Program-made: the position numbers and the translations under genes
Notes under the pieces: generated by a model
What the model saw: only the letters and a program-made list of their open reading frames with translations
What the model was told of the DNA's origin: nothing
Databases searched by the model: none
Shown: one piece after another, positions 9,399 through 18,166 of the stretch
Layout: each line of letters opens with the position of its first letter
How positions within the stretch are numbered: position 1 is the first letter of the stretch
Source: Deltaproteobacteria bacterium
Lineage (GTDB): Bacteria; Desulfobacterota; JAFDED01
Direction of reading: 5' to 3'
Assembly (NCBI GenBank): GCA_019310535.1
Contig: JAFDED010000007.1
Span: forward strand, 1-64,000
DNA length: 64,000 nt

Positions 9399-10504
9399 TG
9401 GAGTGCCCCCAATTTGTTGAAAACATCCGCTGTCCGCCGAACCTGGAGGTCAAGGTTGTAATGCTTCTCGACCCGTACGCGCCCATTTCGGGAAAGCTTG
9501 GCACAGAGGTCCGGGCGCGCCAAAATTGATACGATGGCTTCCGCCAGTTCCCCCGGCGCCCGAGGTGATACCAGTATACCGCTGATGCCATTTTCCAGAA
9601 TTTCCCCCGGCCCGCCGACATCAGTCGCCACCACGGGAACCCCCGCAACCATGGCCTCCAGAATGACCAGGCCAAAAGGCTCTTCCCATGACGGCACCGC
9701 CAGGACATCCATCAGTCCCATGGCTGATGAAACGTCTTCGAGAAATCCGGTAAAAAAAAATCTTTTTTCAAGGCCTTTTTGGATGATTTGCGACCGGAGC
9801 TTGCGGACAAATGATCCATTTCCCGACTCCTCTCCCACAACAAGGAAAATTATTCCGGGATGCTGCGTGGAAAGCCTGGCAGCAGCCTCTACAAAATCTT
9901 CATGTCCTTTATGCGGAGAGACCTGTCCGACAATACCCACAACTTTCACCCCAGGAGGAATGCCCAGTCGCTCCCTGAGTTCCCCAATGCTGGTGGGCGG
10001 GAAAAGATGTCCCACTGAAACGCCATTGGGAATGACCACAACACGCGCCGGGTCGATGCCTTCATGCCGGATCAATGCTTCTTTCACACTCTGTGATACC
10101 GCAATAAACCGGTCAACCTTTCGGAAGCACATCCTGTGTAAGGGTGAACGACGCATGGGCAGCAGAAGGTGCCGTGTTAAGACTAAACGGCACCTTTTCG
10201 CACATGCAAGTGCAGCGATCAGATAGTCCCGCCCCACATGGGCATGGATGATATTTGCCCCCAACCGGTTGGATAATCGCCGAAGAGCATAGGCCGAAAC
10301 TAGATCCAGAGAATTTCGAAGCGGCAGAGTATATACGGGGATAGAACATTCTTTAAGTTTTGGTATCAAAGCGCTTTTAGGCCGCACCACCGCTGAAACA
10401 CTGAACCGGTCGCGCGATAAACCCGCCACCAGGTTAAGGAAATGGACCTCACCCCCACCTATATGCATTGCGGAGCTTATCTCTAATACCACCGGGTGTC
10501 TCAT
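9395..10504 (-). CDS. glycosyltransferase family 4
   Basis: 369 residues from the ATG at 10504, which overlaps the stop of the upstream GT2 gene as ATGA; an in-frame ATG at 10534 would lie inside that gene and is less likely. It begins MRHPVVLEISSAMHIGGGEV. The donor domain has GIVGQVSPHKGHEDFVEAA and WEEPFGLVILEAMVAGVPVVATDVGGPGE. Three linked GT4/GT2 genes with ATGA overlaps suggest successive sugar additions to the same outer-core or O-chain acceptor. Confidence 0.86.
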   Translation of the reverse strand: MRHPVVLEISSAMHIGGGEVHFLNLVAGLSRDRFSVSAVVRPKSALIPKLKECSIPVYTLPLRNSLDLVSAYALRRLSNRLGANIIHAHVGRDYLIAALACAKRCRLVLTRHLLLPMRRSPLHRMCFRKVDRFIAVSQSVKEALIRHEGIDPARVVVIPNGVSVGHLFPPTSIGELRERLGIPPGVKVVGIVGQVSPHKGHEDFVEAAARLSTQHPGIIFLVVGEESGNGSFVRKLRSQIIQKGLEKRFFFTGFLEDVSSAMGLMDVLAVPSWEEPFGLVILEAMVAGVPVVATDVGGPGEILENGISGILVSPRAPGELAEAIVSILARPDLCAKLSRNGRVRVEKHYNLDLQVRRTADVFNKLGALQ

Positions 10505-11271
10505 TCCCACTTTTCCAGCCGAAGGCGCTCCCATGCCTTCACGTATTTAAGCATAACGTAATAGGAGCTCAGCGCGCATAGCACAAGGCCGTGGAAGCCG
10601 TCCAGAAAGCCCAGTTTTAACACATACATCCTGAAAAACGTTGCCAGTGGACGCAGAATGATCTTGTCAGCACCCACGGGTTTCCCCTTTTTGACCACAT
10701 CCCCGGCTGACCAGTCGGTGTAACGATGTATCTTTTCAAGATAATGGGAAATGTTGCGGTATGATCTATGCACGAACGGGGAGCGAAGTTTTCCCACACG
10801 TCCCCCGTCCACCACAACGTCGGCATGCACCTCTTTGTTTTCATACCGCCCTTTGTCGCGCTTGAACAGGCGTACATTCGTATCATCCCCGGGACCCCAG
10901 CCGCAGTACCGTATCGGACGCCCCAGAAAGATGTTCCGCCGTGGGATAATAAAGCCGTCGAAGCCCTGCGGGTCGGCCAGCACGGATTCTATTTCCTGGC
11001 GCAGCTCTGGGCTCACCCGTTCATCGCAATCCACCACAAGGACCCACTGATGCGCGGCTAACGGGATTGCCCAGTTCTTCTGAGCAGCGGAATTAACGTA
11101 TTCATGCTGGAGTACCCGATCAGTATATTGCCGGGCCAGCTCAACGGTACGATCCGTACTGTAAGAGTCAACTACTAGTATCTCATCCGCCCAGGTCAAT
11201 CCTTTAAGGCAGCCCTCGATGTTTCCCTCTTCGTTGAACGAGGGCACAAGCACAGTAAGTTTCTCTCTCAT
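10501..11271 (-). CDS. glycosyltransferase family 2, WaaE/KdtX-like LPS core transferase
   Basis: 256 residues with a GT-A fold: VPSFNEEGNIEGCLKGL, then LVVDSYSTDRTVE, and the metal-binding DCDER. The later region FDGFIIPRRNIFLGRPIRY.GW and RLF is typical of WaaE-like beta-glucosyltransferases acting on the first heptose of the core. A hydrophobic stretch near residues 205-240 suggests membrane attachment. A strong promoter lies just upstream (11314-11342), so this is probably the first gene of a unit running to msbA. The exact sugar is inferred from the family, not shown. Confidence 0.82.
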   Translation of the reverse strand: MREKLTVLVPSFNEEGNIEGCLKGLTWADEILVVDSYSTDRTVELARQYTDRVLQHEYVNSAAQKNWAIPLAAHQWVLVVDCDERVSPELRQEIESVLADPQGFDGFIIPRRNIFLGRPIRYCGWGPGDDTNVRLFKRDKGRYENKEVHADVVVDGGRVGKLRSPFVHRSYRNISHYLEKIHRYTDWSAGDVVKKGKPVGADKIILRPLATFFRMYVLKLGFLDGFHGLVLCALSSYYVMLKYVKAWERLRLEKWE

Positions 11272-11313
11272 GTGAGGGTATGTCCCATTTGTTCATGGCA
11301 TATAACTGAAAAT

Positions 11314-11342
11314 TGTATAGCACAGCCCTGGTATATGGTCAA
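11314..11342 (-). promoter_or_regulatory. sigma70-type promoter for the GT2-GT4-GT4-deacetylase-GT4-msbA run
   Basis: Reading the minus strand, TTGACC (11342-11337) and TATACA (11319-11314) are separated by 17 bases. The start point would be near 11307, giving a leader of about 36 bases to the ATG at 11271. The rest of the 346-base gap 11272-11617 contains no credible gene. Confidence 0.6.
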
Positions 11343-11617
11343 GAATACCCGACTTTCAACCAGGCACCCATGGACAAAAGAGGACCGGATCCCCTGGTTA
11401 TTGAGGGTGTCGATAAATGAGATTTACATGAATTCGGCCCTTGTAAAATCAACGAGTTGCCTGATCAATATTGTTAAATTCCTGCGATTTTCGACAGCCT
11501 CTATTAGGAGGCGGCAGCGTCATATTTCCGGCGGAACCTTCCATTCAGGTGAGCATTCAGGTTAATGCAAGCCCGTCTCCCGGCGGGAAATCCTTTTGAG
11601 CATGGAGCAAGATGCAA

Positions 11618-12655
11618 TTATACAATCTCGCGAACCGCTGCAAAAACCTCATCGATGCGGATTGAGCGTATGCACACGGGATCGGGACATTGGCGGCGGT
11701 AGCATCCGGAGCAAGGCAAGGGGGAATGGAGAATCCGGGAAGTGTTGCCATATGGGCCGTTCCGATGCGGGTCTGATGGGCCAAACAGAGCCACCGTCGG
11801 GACGCCCAGAGCAGCGGCGATGTGGAGCGGTCCGGTGTCGCTCCCAATGAAAAGACGGCATTTGCTCAATAGCGCTGCCAGTTGACGGATGTCGGTAGGT
11901 GGTGCAAGAAAAACGCCCCGACCTGCTCGGCGGACAAGCTCATGTGCCTGTCGGCCTTCCGCTTCGCCGCCCCATGTAACGACTACGGGAAAGCCCAGCA
12001 CATCCACGATGCGTTGCGCAAGGGCCACATAGCGATCCTGGGGCCAGCGCTTCGTCGGCCACGATGCACCCGGGTTGATTACAATCGGCCCACTTTCCCG
12101 CCGGTTCAACCGGGAGATAAATTCTTCAGCATGACGTTCGTCTTCCCTGCGAAGAAGGATCTGGAAACGACGATCAGGCTCAATAATACCCAGTGGGCGC
12201 AGCAGTTCCAATTGCTGATCCACAATGTGTGTGTCGGCCCGAGTCTGGACGTGGAGGTTGTTGAACCTGGCGCTGAAAGGCTCCCGACATCGGCTTCGGT
12301 GGTACCCGATGCGGAGCCGAGCCCCTGTTATTCGGGCAATGAAGCCACTTTTGATCAGCCCCTGGAGATCCAGTGTAAGATCATATTCAGCGCTCCGCAG
12401 TTGGCGGATTGTCTCCGCCATCTCCTGCAAAGCCGAAAGGCTCTTTCGTTGACGCCACCTTTTAGTGCGGAGGATAAGAGCACGGCTCAAGTCCGGGTTA
12501 TCCTCCAGAATTGATGCTGAGGTCTCTTCCACGGCCCAGTCTATCCGGGCTTCGGGATAGATGGATCGGAGCGTGCGCACCACTGGCAACGCCATGACAA
12601 CGTCCCCCAGGGCGCTGGTTCGAATCAGGAGGATTCTCCGCGGAGTTTTTGTCAT
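11618..12655 (-). CDS. GT9 ADP-heptose:LPS heptosyltransferase (WaaC/WaaF superfamily)
   Basis: 345 residues from the ATG at 12655, which overlaps the upstream heptose adenylyltransferase stop (ATGA); an in-frame start at 12751 would lie inside that gene. The family start RRILLIRTSALGDVVMALP is clear, with INPGASWPTKRWP in the donor domain and the ADP-heptose site GSDTGPLHIAAALGVP followed by GPSDPHRNGPYG. The DLQGLIKSG stretch is closer to heptosyltransferase I/WaaC than to WaaF. It would add L,D-heptose to the Kdo or heptose region in the cytoplasm. Confidence 0.83.
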   Translation of the reverse strand: MTKTPRRILLIRTSALGDVVMALPVVRTLRSIYPEARIDWAVEETSASILEDNPDLSRALILRTKRWRQRKSLSALQEMAETIRQLRSAEYDLTLDLQGLIKSGFIARITGARLRIGYHRSRCREPFSARFNNLHVQTRADTHIVDQQLELLRPLGIIEPDRRFQILLRREDERHAEEFISRLNRRESGPIVINPGASWPTKRWPQDRYVALAQRIVDVLGFPVVVTWGGEAEGRQAHELVRRAGRGVFLAPPTDIRQLAALLSKCRLFIGSDTGPLHIAAALGVPTVALFGPSDPHRNGPYGNTSRILHSPLPCSGCYRRQCPDPVCIRSIRIDEVFAAVREIV

Positions 12656-13161
12656 CCCGATTCCAGCCGTTTTTTTGCCTTCTTCAGCATTTCGGTGGAA
12701 GAGTGCTCTTTGGGATCGCCGGTAATGGCGATGCGGCCTCCATATGACCAAACAGTCTGCCTCTCGGGGACGCTCTCTTCCGTGTAGTCAGTTCCTTTGG
12801 CGTGGATATGGGGGCGCAGACTCAGGAGGAGCCTGCTGACATCTGAATCGTCAAAAGGCAGAATATAATGCACACACCTGAGTTCCGCGAGAATCTCCAT
12901 ACGTTCGGACAAGGGCATAAAAGGTCGACCCGGCCCTTTGATCCGTCGGGCGGATTCGTCGCTGTTGACAGCCACGATCAGGAGGTCTCCACAAGCTCTT
13001 GCACCGCGTAAATAGCGGATGTGCCCAACGTGAAGCAAATCAAAGCATCCATTGGCAAAAACAATGGTTTTGCCCCTCTGGCGTTCTTGTTCAATTTCGG
13101 GAATTAAATTTTCCAAAGATCTTATCCGGGCTGGTTCAAGGGGATCCATCGAGTGTCTCAT
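12652..13161 (-). CDS. rfaE2: D-glycero-beta-D-manno-heptose 1-phosphate adenylyltransferase (HldE C-terminal domain as a separate protein)
   Basis: 169 residues of the nucleotidyltransferase fold: FANGCFDLLHVGHIRYL contains the HxGH signature, and NSDESARRIKGPGRPF follows. It makes ADP-D,D-heptose from heptose 1-phosphate and ATP, the donor precursor for the heptosyltransferases on either side. In E. coli this activity is fused to the kinase as HldE; here kinase and adenylyltransferase are adjacent genes overlapping by ATGA at 13158-13161. Confidence 0.9.
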   Translation of the reverse strand: MRHSMDPLEPARIRSLENLIPEIEQERQRGKTIVFANGCFDLLHVGHIRYLRGARACGDLLIVAVNSDESARRIKGPGRPFMPLSERMEILAELRCVHYILPFDDSDVSRLLLSLRPHIHAKGTDYTEESVPERQTVWSYGGRIAITGDPKEHSSTEMLKKAKKRLESG

Positions 13162-14180
13162 GAAGGTCCCTCCATATCCGAATTTACGGCAGCGTGCAAC
13201 TCACCGGCACTGATGGTGGCCGTCCCTCTTTTCATTACAACAAGGCCGCCCGCCATGTTGGCCAATTGCGATGCATCAACCATATCAGCCCCGGCGACCA
13301 GCCCAAGGGTGAACGTGGCGATCACCGTATCGCCGGCACCGGTCACGTCGGCGATTTCATCGGTCCCGTAAATGGAGAGGTGAGTCGTGGGTCTGCGGGG
13401 CTGGAAAAGAGCCATACCTTTCCGCCCGCGAGTGATAAGGACTCCCTGGGGTTGAATGGCTTCCAGGACAGTCCTCCCCGCTTTTTCGAGCGTCCCGTCG
13501 TCCAGGCATATTCCCAATGCGTCCTCGATTTCCTCCTCATTGGGAGTGACAGCGGTAACGTGATGAAACTTAAGAATGGAGCGGCGGGAATCCACTGTAA
13601 TAATGCCCTTATCCTCACGGGCCAACCGAACAACCTCTTCACTGACGGCATCGTTGATAATGCCCAGGGAGTAATCCGAGACCAGTAGGGCGTCCCATTG
13701 TCCGCGAGACCGCCGCAGCTCTCCAAGAATTCGCTCATGAGTGCCGGCCAGCGGTTTCCGCTCAGGCTCGCGGTCAATACGGATGACTTGCTGCTTGGTA
13801 GTGTTTTGCCCGCCTGCCAGGATTCGGGTTTTAGTTGTTGTAACAGCTCCCTGTTCAATAATTATATTGCGCGTATCCACGCCGCTTCGATTCAGGATCT
13901 CGAGTAATCGAAGACCAATTTCGTCATCACCCACCACTCCCAGGGGGACGGGATGGGCTCCCAGTGCCTTCAAGTTTGCCGTGGCATTCCCGGCGGCCCC
14001 CGGGGCGAGCATTTCCGAATCATATTTCAGGATCAAAACCGGCGCTTCACGGGATACCCGGGAGCTCATTCCCAGGATGTAGCGATCCGCCACCAGATCC
14101 CCCACAACCATGATCCTCTTCCCCGCGAATTTCCCGATGATCTCTTTATATTTCCTCTGTCTGTCCATCCGAAAAAACAT
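13158..14180 (-). CDS. rfaE1: D-glycero-beta-D-manno-heptose-7-phosphate kinase (PfkB family)
   Basis: 340 residues of the ribokinase/PfkB family. Near residue 35 it carries ILGMSSRVSREAPVLILKYD, the substrate-recognition region of HldE kinases; the C-terminal anion hole and catalytic base are in DVTGAGDTVIATFTLGL. It phosphorylates heptose 7-phosphate at C1. An in-frame ATG four codons later is an alternative start. Neither gmhA, gmhB nor hldD is in the window, so the remaining ADP-heptose steps must be encoded elsewhere. Confidence 0.9.
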   Translation of the reverse strand: MFFRMDRQRKYKEIIGKFAGKRIMVVGDLVADRYILGMSSRVSREAPVLILKYDSEMLAPGAAGNATANLKALGAHPVPLGVVGDDEIGLRLLEILNRSGVDTRNIIIEQGAVTTTKTRILAGGQNTTKQQVIRIDREPERKPLAGTHERILGELRRSRGQWDALLVSDYSLGIINDAVSEEVVRLAREDKGIITVDSRRSILKFHHVTAVTPNEEEIEDALGICLDDGTLEKAGRTVLEAIQPQGVLITRGRKGMALFQPRRPTTHLSIYGTDEIADVTGAGDTVIATFTLGLVAGADMVDASQLANMAGGLVVMKRGTATISAGELHAAVNSDMEGPS

Positions 14181-14288
14181 TCATGAGGGAGCAATCCTCA
14201 ACGCCCTGCTCGGTGTATCTCGCGTCAGAAGAATCGCCCGCAAAAATCGAAAACGCATCCCGAAACGGATTCCTCCAAGTATTTCATG

Positions 14289-15245
14289 CTAATGTGTAAC
14301 TGTAATTTGATATGCCACAGCGCGCAAAACATCGTCAACGGAGATGGCCTTCATGCATTCGAAGTTGCGGTCGCATTTTCGTTTCCCACATGGCGCGCAG
14401 GGGACATTCGCCTGGATAATGGAGCATGGTCCACTGTACGGAGCGGTGATGCGGGGATCGGTGGAACTAAATATGGCCACCACCGGAGTTCCCACAGCAG
14501 CGGCAACATGCATTGGGCCTGTACCCACCAATGTAAAAGAAGGTTCATGCATTTGTCGCCTGACTTCTTCCACGCGATTTAGATCGCCTGAGCCACCGAA
14601 AAAGACCACAGAAGCTCCAAAATGCTGGACAATGAGGTCCGCCACCCTGGCGAATCGAGAAGAAAGCCACATTTTTGCATCACTGTTCTGCGCTCCAGGG
14701 AGAAGGCCCACCAAAGGCCGACTCGTGTCGACTCTCTTTTGTTCAAAGATCCGGGCTGCCTGAAGGCGTTGTTCATCATTAATCGCTAATCTTGGAGCCG
14801 AGGCGACGGGTTCCAACCCGATGGCCCGCAGGATCTCCAGATAATATTCAACCATGTGGAGGGAGCAGGCCCCCTCATTCCTTGCCAGGGAATGGGTTAA
14901 CAACAAGCCTCGACCATCCGACCTGTAGCCCGCTCGCACCGGGATTCCTCCCAAAAAGCTCAATAGTGCCGCCCTGAATGAGTTGGGCATAAGCACCGCC
15001 AGATCGTACCCTCCATTGCGTATGGAAGCTGCCATACCAAGCAAGGTACGGTATCTTCCCTGCGCCTCGTAGAACCAGACTTTGTCCAGGGTTTTATACG
15101 CTTCCAGCAATTTGGCAACCCATGATCTGGCCAGAGCATCGATGCGCGAATGGGGATATGCCTCGCGAAGTCTGTCAACGGCGGGCAAGGCCATAACAGT
15201 ATCCCCAATCCAACTGGGCATGAACACAAGGATATTGTTGTACAT
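14289..15245 (-). CDS. waaF: GT9 heptosyltransferase II-like (WaaF), apparently with an internal in-frame deletion
   Basis: 318 residues from the ATG at 15245 (a GTG at 15287 would add 14). WaaF features: ILVFMPSWIGDTVMALPAVD, LMPNSFRAALLSFLGGIPVRAGY and LLPGAQNSDAKMW. The expected region between the last beta strand and the ADP-heptose loop is missing: FTLVG runs straight into TGPMHVAAAVGTPVV, where relatives have about 20-25 more residues including the Asp of the DTGPMH motif. The GT9 at 11618 keeps that region. The protein may therefore be impaired, or the assembly may have lost about 70 bases in frame. Confidence 0.78.
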   Translation of the reverse strand: MYNNILVFMPSWIGDTVMALPAVDRLREAYPHSRIDALARSWVAKLLEAYKTLDKVWFYEAQGRYRTLLGMAASIRNGGYDLAVLMPNSFRAALLSFLGGIPVRAGYRSDGRGLLLTHSLARNEGACSLHMVEYYLEILRAIGLEPVASAPRLAINDEQRLQAARIFEQKRVDTSRPLVGLLPGAQNSDAKMWLSSRFARVADLIVQHFGASVVFFGGSGDLNRVEEVRRQMHEPSFTLVGTGPMHVAAAVGTPVVAIFSSTDPRITAPYSGPCSIIQANVPCAPCGKRKCDRNFECMKAISVDDVLRAVAYQITVTH

Positions 15246-15312
15246 AGACGAATCCGCTTGACGTTTTTTATAAACTTTGCGCGTCACATCGATGTACCTG
15301 GTCCGTGTAGAT

Positions 15313-15486
15313 TCACTTGTCCAGGGGAATGGCCTCGTCCTTAAGCATCACGGGAATATCGTCCTTGATTGGGTACATAAGCCGGCAGGCCTCGCAAATC
15401 AGCCCATCCTGCTCCTCGTTCAAGTGGATTTCCCCCTTGCACTCAGGGCAGACAAGAATCTCCAATAGTTCCTGTCTAATAGTCAT
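15313..15486 (-). CDS. Trm112/YcaR-like zinc-ribbon peptide (UPF0434)
   Basis: A 57-residue protein. It begins MTIRQELLEILVCPECKG and has a second Cys pair in LICEACRLMYPIKDDIP, the pattern of the Trm112/YcaR family: four Cys for a zinc ribbon, then the MYPI.DDIPVML strand. AAGGAGGAT lies 5-13 bases before the ATG, and a good promoter precedes that. In many Proteobacteria this small gene lies next to lpxK or kdsB, so its place among LPS genes is usual. Its bacterial role is not well established; eukaryotic Trm112 activates methyltransferases. Confidence 0.85.
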   Translation of the reverse strand: MTIRQELLEILVCPECKGEIHLNEEQDGLICEACRLMYPIKDDIPVMLKDEAIPLDK

Positions 15487-15515
15487 ATATATCCTCCTTG
15501 AATTACAGTATGTGT

Positions 15516-15544
15516 ATGTTAGCCCGGAACGGCTGAAAGGTCAA
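15516..15544 (-). promoter_or_regulatory. sigma70-type promoter for the Trm112-like gene and downstream waaF/hld genes
   Basis: On the minus strand, TTGACC (15544-15539), 17 bases, TAACAT (15521-15516). The predicted start near 15509 is about 23 bases upstream of the ATG at 15486, with an ideal ribosome binding site between. It sits just beyond the left edge of the dispersed repeat (15557). Confidence 0.5.
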
Positions 15545-15556
15545 ACTCTTTGTATT

Positions 15557-15718
15557 ATAGAATTATCCACTTTGATCAGCAACATATTGATCAGCGATAT
15601 TACAGTCAAATCTCCGCCAATAATAGATAAAGAATGTTGTTGGGGTGACCCGGACGACTTGTCGTCCGGGTCGCGAAGCGACAAGAGGTTTAGCCGGTAT
15701 TGAATCACAGCTTTCGGT
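15557..15718. repeat. dispersed repeat, copy A (about 162 bp)
   Basis: Nearly identical to 36883-37053. It begins ATAGAATTATCCACTTTGAT and ends in CACAGCTTTCGGT. It contains a perfect 12-bp hairpin, GACCCGGACGAC-TT-GTCGTCCGGGTC (15647-15672), and an alternative stem CTTGTCG/CGACAAG. The two copies differ by scattered substitutions and one 9-base indel (absent here). The rest of the gap up to the lpxL-like stop at 15892 has nothing else I can name. Confidence 0.8.
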
Positions 15719-15891
15719 TTGTATTATCATTCCAGTGTCTCGGCAAAGTGAGATGATGTTGGGGCCATGGAAGGGATTTTCCGGAGCCGGGAATCTTATA
15801 AAGATGATATTCAGGCATGTAATCCCGATTCCGGACAAGGCGAACCCAACGGCACGGCACAAGATCATTGAGATGCGCTCCCTCAACGCCT

Positions 15892-16848
15892 TCAATCTGG
15901 CTGCGGCGAATCCTTCGGCCTTGTCTTCCATCGGCGATGCATCCATACCCATTGGTCAGGAAATTGTCGAATATACCGCTCGACGATATCCATGCAGGAC
16001 TGGGTGATCCGGCGAATTTCCTGTTCCCGATCTTCTGATGGGTTCGCCACGATGGGTTCTTCCATGTAAACGCGGTGGAGACCATCATCGTCCCGTGCAA
16101 TAAAAACCGGTACAATGGGTGCTCCTGAGGCGAGGGCGAGTATGGCCGGTCCCCGGGCCGTATATGTCGGTTGATTGAAATGGCTGACGAAAATACCGTT
16201 AAAATGCGAATCCTGATCAATCAAGATTGCCAATATCTCTTTGTCTCGAAGGTGTCGAAGCATATGGACGATACGCTCATCGCGAAACACCATGGCCACG
16301 CCCGCTCTCGACCGGCTCTGGTAAAGAAGACGATCGATACGGGAATCCCGGATCCGGTTGGCAACCACCCGCGTGGGGAAACCAAGGGCCGAGGCGGCAC
16401 AGGCCAAAAGCTCCCAGTTGCCCAGATGGGCTGATACGATGATAACCCCCCTCCCCTTTTCCAGAGCACGCGTCAGCCGATCAATGTTATCAATATGGAG
16501 ATGCTTCAGAAGATCGTATTTCCCACCATAGAACCGGAAAAGCTCGATGGCGCTGCGCCCGAGGTTTCGAAAAACCGCCCGCATTACGCGCTCCCGTTGT
16601 TCAGAGCGCCACCGGGGAAAAGCTGTTTTCAGGCTTTGATCTGCCTGCATTTTATTCTTGCGCGCGCATTTGTGCCATATTCCCGACATGACCTCTCCCA
16701 TCCCAAACGCCAGAGACTCTGGAAGAATGATCGCCAATCCGCGTGTTATCCGGATTAAAACGAAAAGAAGGTGCCACTGAAACCAGCGTCGGATCGATCT
16801 TATTCGTTTATGGAGAGACCGCATGTATTTTTTGGAAAATTTTCCCAC
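15892..16848 (-). CDS. lpxL: Kdo-dependent lipid A acyltransferase family (LpxL/HtrB)
   Basis: 318 residues with an N-terminal hydrophobic anchor (HLLFVLIRITRGLAIILP). The acyltransferase HX4(D/E) motif is in VSAHLGNWELLACA, followed by the conserved RDSRIDRLLYQSR and LIDQDSHFNGIFVSHF. It would add a secondary acyl chain to Kdo2-lipid IVA at the inner membrane. Only one such gene is in the window. The start is 16848, or 16824 by a second ATG. It follows lpxK by 167 bases. Confidence 0.87.
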   Translation of the reverse strand: MGKFSKKYMRSLHKRIRSIRRWFQWHLLFVLIRITRGLAIILPESLAFGMGEVMSGIWHKCARKNKMQADQSLKTAFPRWRSEQRERVMRAVFRNLGRSAIELFRFYGGKYDLLKHLHIDNIDRLTRALEKGRGVIIVSAHLGNWELLACAASALGFPTRVVANRIRDSRIDRLLYQSRSRAGVAMVFRDERIVHMLRHLRDKEILAILIDQDSHFNGIFVSHFNQPTYTARGPAILALASGAPIVPVFIARDDDGLHRVYMEEPIVANPSEDREQEIRRITQSCMDIVERYIRQFPDQWVWMHRRWKTRPKDSPQPD

Positions 16849-17015
16849 TGGATATCATTTCAGGCCCGGTATGCATTCTCAGCAGCCAGAATGCGGTCGC
16901 TTTCATTGGGGCCGCTCCCGGCTTCACCTATAACCCAAGCCCCATCCGACGAAAGACCTAACCATGGAGAGTGGGTTCTATAATGGAATACATTCTAAGT
17001 CTGAACAAAATCCCT

Positions 17016-18137
17016 TTACCGTTCATGCATTTCTATGCGTTCCAACAAAAAACTCAGAAATGGCTCATGTTCTATGATTTCCTGCTCAACCGCCAGCGCG
17101 AGGATATCTGAAACTCTCCCACCCAGTTTAACCATGTCCTTTTCGGTCGTGATAACACAATCGGCCTTTCGGGCGCGGCCCTCAATCCAGGGCAGGATCC
17201 TGTCGGGATAGCGGTAATGATCCGTAAACAGGCAAGAATTGATCACCTGAGCCCCGAGGGACGACAAAGTTGAGAGGAAATGCTCTGCGTCGGCCACTCC
17301 GGCCACAGCACACACATTAGCTCCTCGGAGTTCCTGAACAGCACGCCGCGCTCCCTTTGCATCCACAAGGGCAACCGCGCGGTAACGAGCATGGAAAACG
17401 GGTGCCGTGGGGTTCCAGCGACGTGCCGCCAATTCACCTCGACCAGGCTCAAGACGGCCATCCCACTTTGTAAGCAGAATGGCGCTCGCCCTGGCCAGAG
17501 CTTCGGGCGACTCCCGCAATGGACCGGCCGGCAGAACCCGTCCATTTCCAAGGCCGTACCGGGAATCGATCAGGGTCAAATCGATCTGCCTATCCAAAGA
17601 AAGGTGTTGAAAGCCGTCATCCAGTACGATTAGATCCGCTCCGAAGCGCTCCACGGCCTCCAGGCCCGGGTTTATGCGCCGTCGACCGATCAACACCGGA
17701 GTGTCTGGCAACGATTCGCCGATCAAAACTGGCTCGTCCCCGGCCTCACGAAATCCCATAAGAAGATTATGGCCGTCGGACACCACATTGCTCCTCCCTC
17801 GCGCCCTGCCTCGATACCCCCGGCTGATAACCGCCGGATGACGCCCTGCTTCCTTGAGAATACGGGCAAGGAGGATCACCGTGGGGGTCTTTCCCGTACC
17901 TCCGACGGTAAGGTTTCCCACGCTTATGACCGGGCACGGCAGACGATGAATCCTCAGACAACCGGATCGGTAAAGCCTGCCCCGCAGCTTCATCCCTTCG
18001 GCATAAAGAGAGGACAACGGGATCAGCAAAGGCCATACCGTCCCCTGGATCCTACGAAAGCGGCTCCATCTGTACGGCACTTGATCGATCATACGGAAGG
18101 CCAGTTTACTTATTTTCTTTTCCAAACAACCCGTCAT
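17016..18137 (-). CDS. lpxK: tetraacyldisaccharide 4'-kinase
   Basis: 373 residues from the ATG at 18137; the frame stays open to 18590, but that part overlaps waaA and does not look coding. The P-loop GNLTVGGTGKTP is in the family position, with VISRGYRGR and LIVLDDGFQHLSLDRQIDL after it; DDGFQH carries the catalytic Asp/His pair. It phosphorylates the 4' position of the lipid A precursor at the inner membrane. It starts 29 bases after the waaA stop. The N-terminus is slightly longer than usual, so the start could be the later ATG at 18092. Confidence 0.88.
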   Translation of the reverse strand: MTGCLEKKISKLAFRMIDQVPYRWSRFRRIQGTVWPLLIPLSSLYAEGMKLRGRLYRSGCLRIHRLPCPVISVGNLTVGGTGKTPTVILLARILKEAGRHPAVISRGYRGRARGRSNVVSDGHNLLMGFREAGDEPVLIGESLPDTPVLIGRRRINPGLEAVERFGADLIVLDDGFQHLSLDRQIDLTLIDSRYGLGNGRVLPAGPLRESPEALARASAILLTKWDGRLEPGRGELAARRWNPTAPVFHARYRAVALVDAKGARRAVQELRGANVCAVAGVADAEHFLSTLSSLGAQVINSCLFTDHYRYPDRILPWIEGRARKADCVITTEKDMVKLGGRVSDILALAVEQEIIEHEPFLSFLLERIEMHER

Positions 18138-18166
18138 CCCCGGTTTTGCATGCGGGGAGCCATGCT

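Noticed and set aside
11272-11565. Plus-strand frame in the gap above the GT2 gene
   Set aside because: Lies over the promoter region, has no ribosome site and no recognisable domain.
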